This document shows positions 48,177-60,631 of a DNA stretch of 64,000 bases, piece by piece. Numbering within the stretch: the first letter of the stretch is position 1; each line of letters opens with the position of its first letter. This DNA is from Rotaria macrura. Taxonomy: Eukaryota > Rotifera > Eurotatoria > Philodinida > Philodinidae. The notes under the pieces were generated by a model, which saw only the letters and a program-made list of their open reading frames with translations, was not told where the DNA came from and did not search any database. The DNA is taken from the NCBI GenBank assembly GCA_900239685.1, contig OENT01000267.1:1-64000 (forward strand), read 5' to 3'. The translations under genes were made by a program, and so were the position numbers.

Positions 48177-49865
48177 ACAAAGCAGTAAATTATATTCTTT
48201 AACCAATAGACATAGTCAAGTTGGACATACATATGAAACAGAATCAATTTTATTTTCATGTACAATCTTCGTTCTTTCCGATCTATATGCCATCTAAATT
48301 TTGTGAATGTCAAATATGCTTATCATCGTTCGAGGAAAACAATCCTTCATTTATTTATTTTATTATATTTTCTTGTTCTAAAAAAGAGAGAACAAATTAA
48401 ATATGCCTACTGATCCATCACTATTGTAGAGTTATAATGATCCTGAATTAAATAAAATCCATGAATTATTTATTTTTGACGTATTTTTTTATATCCATTC
48501 AACAGTATTAACGTTGCATATAAAAGTGTAAAAGAATAAAAAAATCATTTGTTCAATTCTCTGTAGACATTTTCTCTTGTTTATTTTTCGACGAAAGACT
48601 AACCGTGCAAAACTCTTATGTTACATTTATCAGATTGAAAAAACGACACACTTCAAGAATAATGAACAAGAATCTCGAGACTACAGGGAATGTTGAAATA
48701 GAGAAATTGATTAGGAGATGTTAGTGTAAGTTGACTGAATTTGAAGCTCGGGAATTGCCGTGTGTTTAGAGACGAATCAATGAACAAACAGCATAAGAAA
48801 ATGCTAGAAATCCGCTGGAGACAAATCAAATTTGTTTCAAGTTTGAGCAGTTACATTCTTGGAGTAATGTTTACATCAATGTTTTTTGTCAAGGAAGCAA
48901 TCAAAAAGAATGCATGCAATGTAATTATATTGATATGTTCATTAATTGTCTAAGATTTGAAAAAATAAAAATGATCTACTACGTCTAAAATGTGACCGAT
49001 GTAGACAAACGTTCTACTTATTTGCTTAGTATATTTGTCAATGTATTTTTCTAATATTTACATGTTAAATAACTAATTGAATTTTGACATAAAAGATATT
49101 AGTATTCTTGGCAATGACGTTAACAATTTATTATTAAAAATAATATTCAATGAATTTTAAATGATAATACTTCATATAATAATTATCGTAGAACAAAGTT
49201 CTTATGAAAAGTCAACAAAAAACACTTGTAAACAGGTTCACATGAGAGATCAAAGTGTGAAAATTCATCATTGTAACTGTTAAAAATTTATAATATATTT
49301 TTAGAAGGCTTTAAAGTAATTTACTTGAATACTGATGCCAGATAGATGCATAAATCAAGATGAATAAAATCTATTTCATCACTGACTGTGAAACTTTATA
49401 AATTTGTAATTATTGTTCTAGCAATTTATTCGATTCATTTGATAGTATTATACGAAGAAAAATCTGATTTATTCTATCCTATGCATATCGATATTGAAGG
49501 ATTTTAATTTTCTTATTGTTCATGTGAATGATGTATTTTATTAGAAGTGACAAGTATTGTTGTACTCGTTGCTCTGTCAATTCATCTCTCATACTAAATT
49601 CTGATCAGTTAATAATACTTTTAGTCTATTATTCGACATGAACAATAAGATGTCCTTTCCATATTAAATGATAAAACTCAATTATGTTTAGACTAATCAG
49701 AACTTACAATGAGAATCTCTGACTCGTAGACTTTTTCAGAAGGTTTCAGTCAAATTAAACAACGATTTTTTCATTACTATGATCATTAGTATTCAACCAA
49801 AACTTGTAATGATTAATTAGGAGAGCACAAAGAACTTTAATAGATCTTCTTTTCTCTCCCCTCTT

Positions 49866-49892
49866 GCTACTATTCTGTACTAGAATAGTAGC
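49866..49892. repeat. perfect 11-bp hairpin
   Basis: GCTACTATTCT, a 5-base loop (GTACT), then AGAATAGTAGC. Isolated in intergenic DNA; function unknown. Confidence 0.85.
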
Positions 49893-50209
49893 CTGATATT
49901 GACTTGAATCTACATCAAAATATGAAACATCTCATATTAACAACAGTAGCATCATGCCTGGAAAACAAATGTGTTTTTCACACTCAGTGAACGGCATTAA
50001 TAGAACGAACTCTTCGCATTTTTTTCTAAAAAAATTAATGAAGCATCTGTGTTTTTGGCCATTCATGTTAAGCAACAATAGTCATATCCTCTATCAAACA
50101 TTTCATTCATAATATATATTGTGAGTTGTGATGTCATTTTTCTTTACGCTATCTGCTCGCTATTTTTTTTCCGATGAATGTGTCAATCTATCTGTTTGTT
50201 TCAATATTG

Positions 50210-50805
50210 TCTTGATAGTAATATGCATCTGCTTTACGACGCCTCCCTATTATTATAATATTTGATGAAAACTACTATGTCAACCATGAATATATTAGTG
50301 TACTTTGTCATTTTGATAAGACTAAAATTCTCGATGTATTTGATCGTCATCTTCTATTATTGTCAATCGATGTAAACAATTTTACTTTGTATGTAATATT
50401 CTATTGACTGTTCTACAACCATAGTCAAAGTCAACTTCCTACTACATCCTATCGTTGAACTATGAGATGACTTGTTGCATTAGTACTATTCGTTATTATT
50501 TTTCTAATCATTTTTATTGCTTCTATGACATATTGCATCTGATAGTAATTATCATAATGTTCACTGTTTTTAAATATGATGAAGTTTTGACTCTTTTATT
50601 TTTATCAGCAAACTATTACTTACTTTTTTAGTGCTTTATGAATAATTATATTCATTACTTTATTGCTTTATTTCTTCGACATTTTTATTTTTATGGAAAA
50701 TTACAAATATTTGCCAACAACAAATAATAACATTACAAATAATGAATTGCTCACTAATAGGAATAGTATTGAAGCATTACACAGTCGAAGCAAGATAATT
50801 CAATA
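50210..50805 (+). other. coding-like frames, possible uncalled gene or relic
   Basis: One frame after an acceptor-like CTTGATAG (about 50221-50410) reads DENYYVNHEYISVLCHFDKT and onward. Another near 50640-50805 has a hydrophobic stretch (IIIFITLLLYFFDIFIF) followed by a polar tail ending HSRSKIIQ and a TAA. They could be exons of a small membrane protein. I could not join them with consistent splice sites, and A+T-rich DNA can mimic hydrophobic segments. Confidence 0.2.
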
Positions 50806-52002
50806 AGAAACATTCATTTTTTCCTTTTCTAATACATTCAAATACGACAACATTATGACACAGTAATAAACAAAACAAAAAAACAAGAGAAGAATCGAAT
50901 CAACAGTCGAGTTTTTACGACGTGCAATTTTCTATTGAACTATACCATTGATTTCAATGTTTGTTTTTTTCTTTTCTCGCCTGATGTTTTAGTTTGTTTC
51001 ACAGGCATTCTTACTTTCTTTATTTTTAATGACACGAACTCATTAAAGAATGTTCTTCTAATATAATAGAGTTGTCAGCATACAGATCTTATTGAAAAAA
51101 ACAAAACGAATCCTATTAGTAAGGCATTGATTATCATGTGTTTTTTCTTATCAGTTGTATTATAAAGAAAACATGAATGAACTTTCTGAAAAAAGATCAT
51201 CATCCTCTTTGTCAACTAATGATTTGAATAGGGCTGAGTTTACTAGTTGTCAATGAATCTACTAATCAGATTCAAGTTTTAATAAACAATGTTACATTGA
51301 AAATTATATACGTGATTAAAATAACATCTCTCTACATATCTTTCATCAATGTAATGTAAATCTGTATTCTAACATAGAATATCGAATCGAGTTTTCACTA
51401 GGGATACATTCAGTTAAACTCATACTACCAACTAGTCTTTTCATACATGATGTATCGAAGTTAAGATGAAATAAATGTGAATCCATCCATAGTAGCTTGT
51501 TTCTTGTTAGTCATTTTCAATTCGAAATTACAAATTGACCATAAGTTTTTCAATACATAAAAATCAATGTCATCATTGAATTGAACAATATTCATGAACC
51601 GTAAAATCTGATTCAATATTGAGCGTATTTCTTTTTTGTATCGTGCAATATTAACATAGAGTAAAATAATACGTATTACTCCCGTGTTACTTTGGTCATT
51701 TTTGAAATCTCATTATGAAAACAGCAAAATCGTCTCTTATCTCAATAGTACACAATCGTAGAAAATTTTCTATTCAACTATGTTGACTTCCTTCTTAGGG
51801 AAATTGTAATGTAACTAACAAAATAGTTTTTTTGATCGAGAAAGAAACAATCTACACTGAGTTGGAATGTAAGTATCATTACATAAATATGATATATATA
51901 TATGTTTTTCAAATTATTATATTCAAATGACTTCATACAGAAGTCAACTTCTGCATTTTATATGTAAATAAATGTACAGCAAAAGAGTATATAACATAAA
52001 CA

Positions 52003-52018
52003 CACGCACACACACACA
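52003..52018. repeat. (CA)n microsatellite
   Basis: Short CA run with one interruption (ACACGCACACACACACA) in intergenic DNA. Confidence 0.85.
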
Positions 52019-52103
52019 TATATATCCAAAATCATATTTATACATAAAATCGAAGTAATCCATTCGTTTTGATTTAAACAACAATTATTCTATTAGGTTA
52101 TTT

Positions 52104-55100
52104 TCAATTTTTCTTCTTACGCAACAAACGCGACGGAGATGGTATCTGACGACGTTTTTCCAATTCTTTCCATCGCCTTATCGTTGTATTTTGTAAACGT
52201 TTAACGGAGCGAGCTACTTGAGCGGTTCGACTTCCCGATAAAACAATTTTATTACCACGTATTAATGCTTGTTCAATAATACGTTGTTCAGGTGTATTCA
52301 TTAATGCATCAGTAAATCTACTATTATTTTCTTCATTTTTCCCTTGTGTTGGTAGTTTAGACGTTACTGATGATGAAATCGATTGATTTTGTAAATTTTC
52401 TAATGAATGCTGTTCATATGCACGTACTTGTTTATGTACACGACCAACTAATTTCTCTTTAAGTCCAAGAATACTTTCTCGTCCATTATTGAGTAGACTA
52501 ACATTCTAAACAAGGTACACACAAAATATAAGTGAAATATGTTTTATTTCATTGCCTAGGAAAAACGAGATTTGACATATTTTATTTAAATATAGATTAA
52601 ACATAAAGAGAAGATATGAATTATTGTCCAAAAAAAAAAAGAAGAAAAAACTTCGAAGTTTACACAAAAAATATTGATAAGGAAGTAAATTAAGTATATT
52701 TGTTTACCTCATCATTCTCTCCAAGATTTAATGACATAGATTCATTATTCAATTTATGTAATAAATCATATGATGTTTGTTTAATTGGACTGGCAATTGA
52801 ACGTTCTTTAGATTTTGATAATGGATGCATATCATTAGACGATGGCATTAAATTAGATATTGACGATGAAAGACGAACTGGTATTTTCGGTGTTGTTAGT
52901 TTAATGTCATCTTTCAATAAAAGAAAAACAAATAGAAACTTGATCTTCTATCTAGGAATATTTCGAGCAAAACGAATCAACTTCTATAGAGCCTGTTGTC
53001 GTACTAGTAATTTTCAGATCCAAATCGATCAACAGAATTTCTTTAGACTGTAACACACGAATGAATTTCGATCTAGCACAAATTCAATGATTTCTGATCT
53101 CTATTTTAAAGTTGATTTTCTTTTTCTTCGAACGAAAAACCTATTGTCTTCATAGTTTGTTGACTCAACGATCCATGCAAACTGTGCCAATCTTTACTCC
53201 TATGCTTTGAATCGTAATATGTATTCTTACCAATATTTTTACTTTCAGCTAGTATTTGTCTGACATGAAAATTTTCATGATCTTCATCCTAGTTTAAATA
53301 AAATAGAAAACAACCAATAAATTCTTGTTCTTATGAATGCAATTTCTCAAAGCTTACATCTGAATCTGTTAGTCGAATACAACGATTTTCATTTCGTCGT
53401 AAAATCTCATCAAGATCATTATCTTTATGCAACGGTCTATCAACTAAAATTGGTCTGTGTAATTCTTGGTCAGTATGAATTTTTATTTCATTTGTATTTT
53501 GTTCTTGCTTATTAAATTCATTTGTTATTGTTTGTGATAAAGTATCATTGCAATTAATTTTAACATTCGATTGTTGATTACTGACATTGGTCGATTGTGA
53601 TGGAATTTGATCATAATCACATACTGGTTTGTTATGACTTACATTTCGTTCTAAATCAGTTTCATCAATGAACGCTACGTCAAGAGCACCGTTTTCATTA
53701 GGCATGGGCTCGTTTGTAAATTCTTTTAATGATTGAGCATCTTCATTACCAACAACAACAGCTAAATTAAGTTCATCGGCAATATCTTCTTCATCATCGT
53801 CGTGATCAAATGAATCTTCTTGTGTTAAATTATGATTTCCACGTTTGGCTTGTTGATCATCATCATCTGTATCATCACTTGTTGTTTGCTGTTGATTTGA
53901 TAATGAATGTGAATAATTATTACGTATACACACAACGTGACGAGCTTGTGGTTGGCCAGCACTTGATGATATCGAACGGCGTGGACGAAAAGTTGTTGTT
54001 GTAAATGATGTACTTGTTACATCATCTGAATGACGACGATGAACACCGAAACTTGAATGCATAAGCAATGATGTACCGGCAATCTGTTGTGTTGACATTT
54101 GCATCGAATCATCTGTTGCTTTGATTGGTGATGGAGACGACTCTGTAAATGATTCTGAATTCATGGTCGATGTTGTTAACATAGGAGCATGTATCGCTAT
54201 AAGAGGTTTTCTTTCAACTTTCTAAAATAAGAAAACGTAAGGATAATATCTCATGCATTTTATTCGTCAACATTTCTACGTACACGAGTCGGTTTTGGCC
54301 ATTTCCATGAATCCAATAGATTGAGTCTAACAATAAAATGCATTAGATAAAAATAAAAGTTTTTATTTTCTCAAAAATTATTTGCATACTTTTTTGTATC
54401 AAGTGATTTATTATTTGAAGACATAGGCGCCAGATTTGGTAATAGTGTAGACGGTGTTTCAGGTGGTATTATTGATAATGGTTGAAGTTTACCGTGTGCT
54501 AATGAAACATTGCTCAACATGGATGTTGTCAATGTTGTCATCGAACCACTTGGTGTTGTTGTCGATAATGATGTTGCAGATGTTGATGAAACTGATGTAG
54601 TTGGATTAATAATTGTATTCATAAAACGTACAGGAACTTCATCGGTAAAATGAAGTAATTGTGGTAAATGTGAATGTTCGATTTTAAATGGAAAACCTTA
54701 ATATTTAATAATTAAAATAGAGAACAAATTGTAATCATTTGTATAGAATAAAAAGAAAAGTAACAGACAGTAATTACCTGGATCATTATTGTGATTTGAT
54801 AGTTTCTTCTTTCGTCGAAATGCTGTTATTGGACTTGTAAAACGATTCGTGTTAGGTAATGAAATTTTTTCTTGTGATGATGTTTTTGTTTTACTAAGAA
54901 AACAAAATGCTGACTAAGTTTCTTTATAGTTTCATAAAATGATAAATTTAATCATCGTTCAATCCCATTCAAAATAGAAATTTCGGAACAATCATTTCAA
55001 TGATTGGATCTTCGTAAGAATAGTTATAAATTTAGTGACTTAAAATGAATCAATCTGATTAAGTTAATCAGTAAAACATTCGTACTGTTTTGAATTCTAT

Positions 55101-57611
55101 TTGCAAAAGAAAATACACGAAATATTTAAAGGTAACAAGTACTAGTGATACAAAAACATTGATTGTCAATTTTGACAAGTTTTTCTTACATAATCATATG
55201 CAATAATTTTCTTTAGAAAACATATGTCGTACTAAGATTTACTCATGATATATTGCATCGTCTGATTTAAATATATATTTATTTTGAAGACAAACAGGAT
55301 TTAACTTGTTCCAGAGACTAAACATCAAATAAAATCATCTTCTTCAAAATTCATCGTTCTAGTTATGTAATTTTCTAAATCTAGTTTCTATTCACTATAA
55401 CTATGAAAGTATGAACTTGTACTGAACAGTTGAGTTGCTCTTTCTCTCTCTCTCTCTAACAAATTAAGTTTTTTGAAAAATAGCTCAAGTATCATGATCA
55501 CAAAAAGATCATCATGTACAAGTAGAACTTGATATTGACATGAAAAGGCTTTCTTTAAAAAATGTTTCATACGACTATGACATTAATTGCAATAACTGAT
55601 GTGTTCATTTTTTTTTCTATTAAATTTGTGTAATACACAATTTCCGACATTGGAGGCGTACACAGCATGTTATATCTTATGGGAAAAAGTCTAGTACTAA
55701 AAAAAATGCAAGAATCTGAGAACCATTCACGAGTGTATCTCCCATGAGACATCCTACTCATCCGGTACCATCGTAATTTTCTCATTACAAGTATAAGTAA
55801 TTAAGCAAATAAGTGTACTACGAAGAAGTAATGCTTCGTTAGATAAATTACTTAATTCTACTATGCTGGCACGTATTCAAAGACGAACATATTGATCACA
55901 CATGATAATATTTATTTTGCATAAGAAATTCGAGTCATTAATAATCGAAAAAAAAATCATTTCTTCTTACAATTCATCTGCTTCTATTGATTGTGTATGG
56001 TCAATGCTGTATGCACACGACATGAGAAATTTTTTTCCACACTGTATAAAAACACACTGACACGAGCACACGATATCAAACTTATCGATCATGCATAAGA
56101 ATGTTTTTCTGAAACATCTTTTTAACTTCTGTTATACAGAACAGGTTTCTTAAATAGCAATATCGAACGGAAATATAAATCATTCTGACGTAGACATAGA
56201 GGAAAATTATGTACGAGATTCATTTGTTCTCGTATTTTTCAAAGAATGTATTCGATTCATTAAGATCGATCAAATCTTTGAAAATAATATGCTAGCTTTT
56301 TATGTTTACCCTCGTTTTGAATTAGCACCATTTGGATCATCGCTTGATTTTCTTTTCGTTGTTGTACTTGAACTCGAAGATGCTGACAAGCAATGCGCAT
56401 TAATACTATTTTGTTGATAATGATAACGATGTTCACGTGTATGAGATGATGATAATTTACCACTTCGATCTAAAAAAGCATTTGTTTGATCACGACTATC
56501 ATTATTTGAGCCAGATCGTCGACGAAGTCGATTAGTCATATGAACAAGAAATTCTAGAACAACATGGATATTGTTATCAGGAGAAAAACAAGCACCTAAA
56601 GAAAATACCTTTAACAGAACCACTTCGTCGTTTCTTTGCATTGACTGGATCATTCATTCTACCACCACCAATACCATTGCGTACTCCATTTTCAATTGCA
56701 AAACTATCATCACCATTCTGTACAATTTCTTTTTGTCTCATTTCTAGTAACATTTGCGATCGTTCATAAACGGAATCAGTTACATAACCAATTTTTGTTG
56801 CATTAATTATTAATATTTCAACAATATCGCTTACATTTGTTGCACATTGTTCCGTCATTATGTTGCCTTTACCATCGATCGATGTACGCATTATACCAGG
56901 ACCAACACAAATAGCTAGATTTTTTGCATTCATTTTATTATCTCGTTCGTTCAATGTTATTTCATATAGAAATCTTAGAATATAGACAAGTGCATGTAAA
57001 TGTTCATCGGGCAAGAGTAAAAGAATATTGAGATAAATATCAAGTTTTTTATCTGATGGTAATGTACGCATTGAAAAACAGTCGAGTAAAAGATCTTGAA
57101 TGGGATATGTTATTAATGGATATGTGAGACGACGGAGAAATTCTTTAAACAATGAACAAACATCGAATACAGTATTCGATGATGATAAACTCGGTGTTAA
57201 ACAACCATCTTCAATACGAGCCTAATGAAAATAAAAATGAATAGAATCTCTTCGTTCAATTAAGATTTTTACCATAAGTTCTTTAACACGCTGAGATCCA
57301 CCTGATTTTCGAAATAGACCTTCATGTTTAATTGAACGACGTATCCAATCAAAACACCAACGTAAAAATATTGGTACTGTCAAATCGAAATCATCGATTC
57401 TTACTGAAATTGTATCCATTTGAAATAACGGTACATTAAATACACGTGATCCACGCTGATTTTTTGAATTATTCGATATGCGAGGTGATGTTTGACCACT
57501 GGTAACATTACGATGCTTATTGGTATCGATGCGTAAACTGACACTACTAAGATCACTTATAATAAATTCACGTACACTTCCTTTTTCTTCAATTGTAATA
57601 AAATTACGCAT
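52104..57611 (-). CDS. RhoGAP protein, ARHGAP11-like
   Basis: Predicted 1062-aa protein in ten exons: 57273-57611, 56609-57221, 56310-56553, 54778-54893, 54390-54696, 54284-54326, 53358-54221, 53231-53288, 52708-52910, 52104-52505. The N-terminal third holds a RhoGAP domain (about residues 60-270): RVFNVPLFQM, arginine finger Arg101 in GLFRKSGG, FKEFLRRLTYPLI and KMNAKNLAICVGPGIM. It should stimulate GTP hydrolysis by Rho-family GTPases. After it comes NAKKRRSGSVKEFLVHMTNR, which resembles the KRKRRQSV...F segment following the GAP domain in ARHGAP11A; overall length and N-terminal GAP position also agree. The remainder is Ser/Thr/Gln/Asp-rich and probably disordered, ending in a basic tail (SRLLRKKKN). 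The ARHGAP11 assignment is likely but not proven. Confidence 0.88.
54894..56309 (-). other. 1.4-kb intron of the RhoGAP gene
   Basis: The flanking exons join in phase (GG|T). The interior is A+T-rich with a CT/GA stretch near 55437-55457 and no recognisable gene. Confidence 0.7.
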
Positions 57612-60600
57612 GGTCTACTTTTTTTTTAAATATTATGTTTTTAATGCTTAAGAGATAGACTGATGAAAACTACTAACATTTCTAAAACAAAATAAAGTGT
57701 ACAGTGTCTGTTGTCATTCGAAAAAATATTAATTTACATGACAAGAACAGAAATTTTAATAGAAGAAAAGACAAATTGACAAGACAGAGAACTACCCATT
57801 TATCCAATACGGTTTGCGGGAGAAATCAATGAACGAACCAATAAAATCTGTTGAACACATTATAAATAGTGACCTCTATTGACAAAGACGGTTTTCTTTT
57901 CTACATGTTTTATCCATGATATTCAATTGAAATCAATGTTTCGACTGACTTAAAATTTCATCAATTTAAGTCGGTAAACATGAACTTGTCAAAAGTTACG
58001 ATCCATAATAACAGAAAAAAAGATGTTATAATTAGCATTTGTCTTTTTACGACGGTTCAACTTCATTAAGGAAAAAAAAGACATTTTAACTCCAATTGAT
58101 GTGTTGTCCTATCGAATGAAATAAAATTCGCATAAACTCAAAGACTATTTTTGTTCTGCAGTTTTCAAGAACACTGGAATATCATTAATAGGACTTTTAG
58201 TTCAGATTTTCTTTCGATGCCGTATTCTTCTAGAAATCGTTGTGTTTGTATGAGTTATAAAAGTATAGGAAACTTGACTAAAACTTCTTTAACGTAAGAT
58301 CGAGAATAGATCTATGCGTCCACATTATTTTTACATTCTTACAACGAGTGTGCAAGGTCGAATAAGCATACCCGTGCGCGACAGTAGTTTATCATATTTT
58401 GACGTATTACATGTCTCCATGTTAAGATCGTATGCCATTGTATACATTATGATTATATATGTATGCTAACGTGCTCATCGTTTACTGAATCAGTATGTGG
58501 CCTCAGCCTTTTACCACAAACGATCTTATCCCTTAACATCCGATACGCTGAAATAACATTGTAATGTAGAGCAATGTAATCAAAAGTTTCCAGTGATTCC
58601 ATTTAGTTAATCCTAACATCATACAAAGAGATTTTTATTGTTAACAGTGACCTAACACTGAACATTCTAGTTCGAGTTTTTATTATACTGTTGTCTGATT
58701 GATCAATCTTACAATGGTTAAGAAATTTCATATCAATATTCTTTCAAATTATATTTGTTGTCACAGTAGTTGCTCATTCCGTAACTGTCCATCAGTGAAT
58801 AATCAATCACATATATTCGGTTCTTAACAAACATACAGAATCATCGAATTTCCAAACTAATAACTTAAAACGAATGAAACATAACTCCGACAGACTTCAT
58901 TGACACTTTTTTCCAATCAAAAATTATTTCATCTATTAAGATCATTTATTCTTGTTCGATAATAATTAGGTTAGTACTGGAATACGTTATTGAAAACGTC
59001 TTGTGTTTCAATCGAGAGTTTGCCGAGAATCAAAATAGAACTTGAGGCATATCGTTGTTGTACGATCTTCGGACTTGATCCATCTTGGTAAACTCACAGT
59101 GGTACCACAAACATCTTTCATATATATTCGAGATGAATTAAGTATGGATTCAAGAAAAACCATAGTTTTCGTGTGAACAAATGTATGTATGGCATGAATA
59201 CGTATCTATTCAATATCCATGCTTCGTAGATTGTGTGTCAATATCCAACGTGAAATAGTCATTTAATTCAACCGATTGTTAATCATGATGAGAAATGTTT
59301 GCGTTGATAGCTCAAGTGACTAATTCGAGATATTGGGTTTTTTCGGATAAGGTCAAAGATCGATGTGATACATAAACAATCAATTTGATAGAGATGTCTT
59401 GGTATTGATCGATGGTTGTCATCGGCAATGGAGTAAGTTCGAGAAAAGAAATAAGAATTGGTTGGAAGTTATGCTTTGTATTGAATACATGATTGCATCT
59501 TGAATTGATACTTATGGTTGAATAGAAAGAATGCCAACATACATCAAGAAGCAGATATGTTCAGAGATGACAGACGTAGGAATATTGATTGTCATGTCAG
59601 CTGCTCTTGTAGACATACGACATGTATGTTTCAAGTTCATGTCTTATACATTGACTTTTGATGAAATAAAATGCGAAAGTAAGAAAAACAAAGTTCAATG
59701 ATGCGTTTTCGAACTCTTTAGTAATATCATGGTATTTCTATAAATATTTTTTACATACTAACATCCTTGACTTTAATTAAGTTCATCATTTAGAAAATCA
59801 TGGATAGTATTAATTCTAATGGAGTGCATCTTTTTATCAGGAAAACATGTCTGATTAGTATGATACGAGTTTCAAATAATTGGAATGTGTGTTCCTCTGA
59901 TTTCGCCAAGATGAAAATGTTAGGTGTATTTTTTGTGTAACTGAAAAACATGATTTATTTGTTGAATCCAACATGTGCACTTTTTTTCATTAGCTCAAAT
60001 TTTGAAGTTGACGTTAAGAATGTAAAGTTGAAGTTTTTGCATATCTATTTTAGAATGGTCAGTTTATTCTACTGTGCAGTTTTAGGAATGAAATCGATTA
60101 CTAATAGCTTATACTCAATGTAAAATTTCCATTAGATAACATATGATTACAAGAGTCTGAGCATATACATAATCAAGTGGCACCACGTGAATAGATTACC
60201 GGTAGAATAGTTGTGTGCGTTCTCTCAACATATGTATTTTAGAAAGAAAGGAGAAGAAATAGAACACAAAAAATATCTAAACACTGCCTTTTCCTTGACG
60301 CTTTCTTCTTTTCTGAGTCGTACATTTCTATAATATAACTATTGTACTAGTAATAATAATAACCATAACACAAAGAAGCGTATGCAGTTGCGTTTGATGT
60401 ATATGGACGCGCATAAATAAACGATGATCTTACAAAATACTATTTGGACATGACTAAGGACAAGGTCTCTCATCTCCTTTAGCAATCATAGGAACAGGAG
60501 AAGAAGGGGAAAAGAGAAAGGCTAATAGAGAATGCATAACTGAGCAACGCCCATTCTACTGAAGAAGAGAAACGACATTACGATAAAACATAGTTGAAAG

Positions 60601-60631
60601 AGTTAGGTCGAAGTTCTACATAATTAACAAC
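57612..60631. other. intergenic between divergent genes
   Basis: About 3 kb between the starts of the RhoGAP gene (-) and the PDZ gene (+). No gene seen. A purine-rich tract at about 60484-60530 precedes the PDZ gene. Confidence 0.55.
60484..60530 (+). promoter_or_regulatory. purine-rich tract upstream of the PDZ gene
   Basis: A/G-rich run (GGAACAGGAGAAGAAGGGGA and onward) on the coding strand, about 100-150 bp before the ATG. Similar in kind to the tract before PCSK2; promoter role is inference. Confidence 0.3.

Larger units (their letters stand above)
48177..52103. other. intergenic between convergent genes
   Basis: About 3.9 kb between the 3' ends of PCSK2 and the RhoGAP gene. It is A+T-rich, with a perfect hairpin at 49866-49892, a (CA)n run at about 52003-52018, and unassigned coding-like frames around 50210-50805. 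No confident gene. Confidence 0.5.

Noticed and set aside
48741..48953. Plus-strand 70-codon ORF after PCSK2
   Set aside because: No ATG near its start, no motif, isolated.
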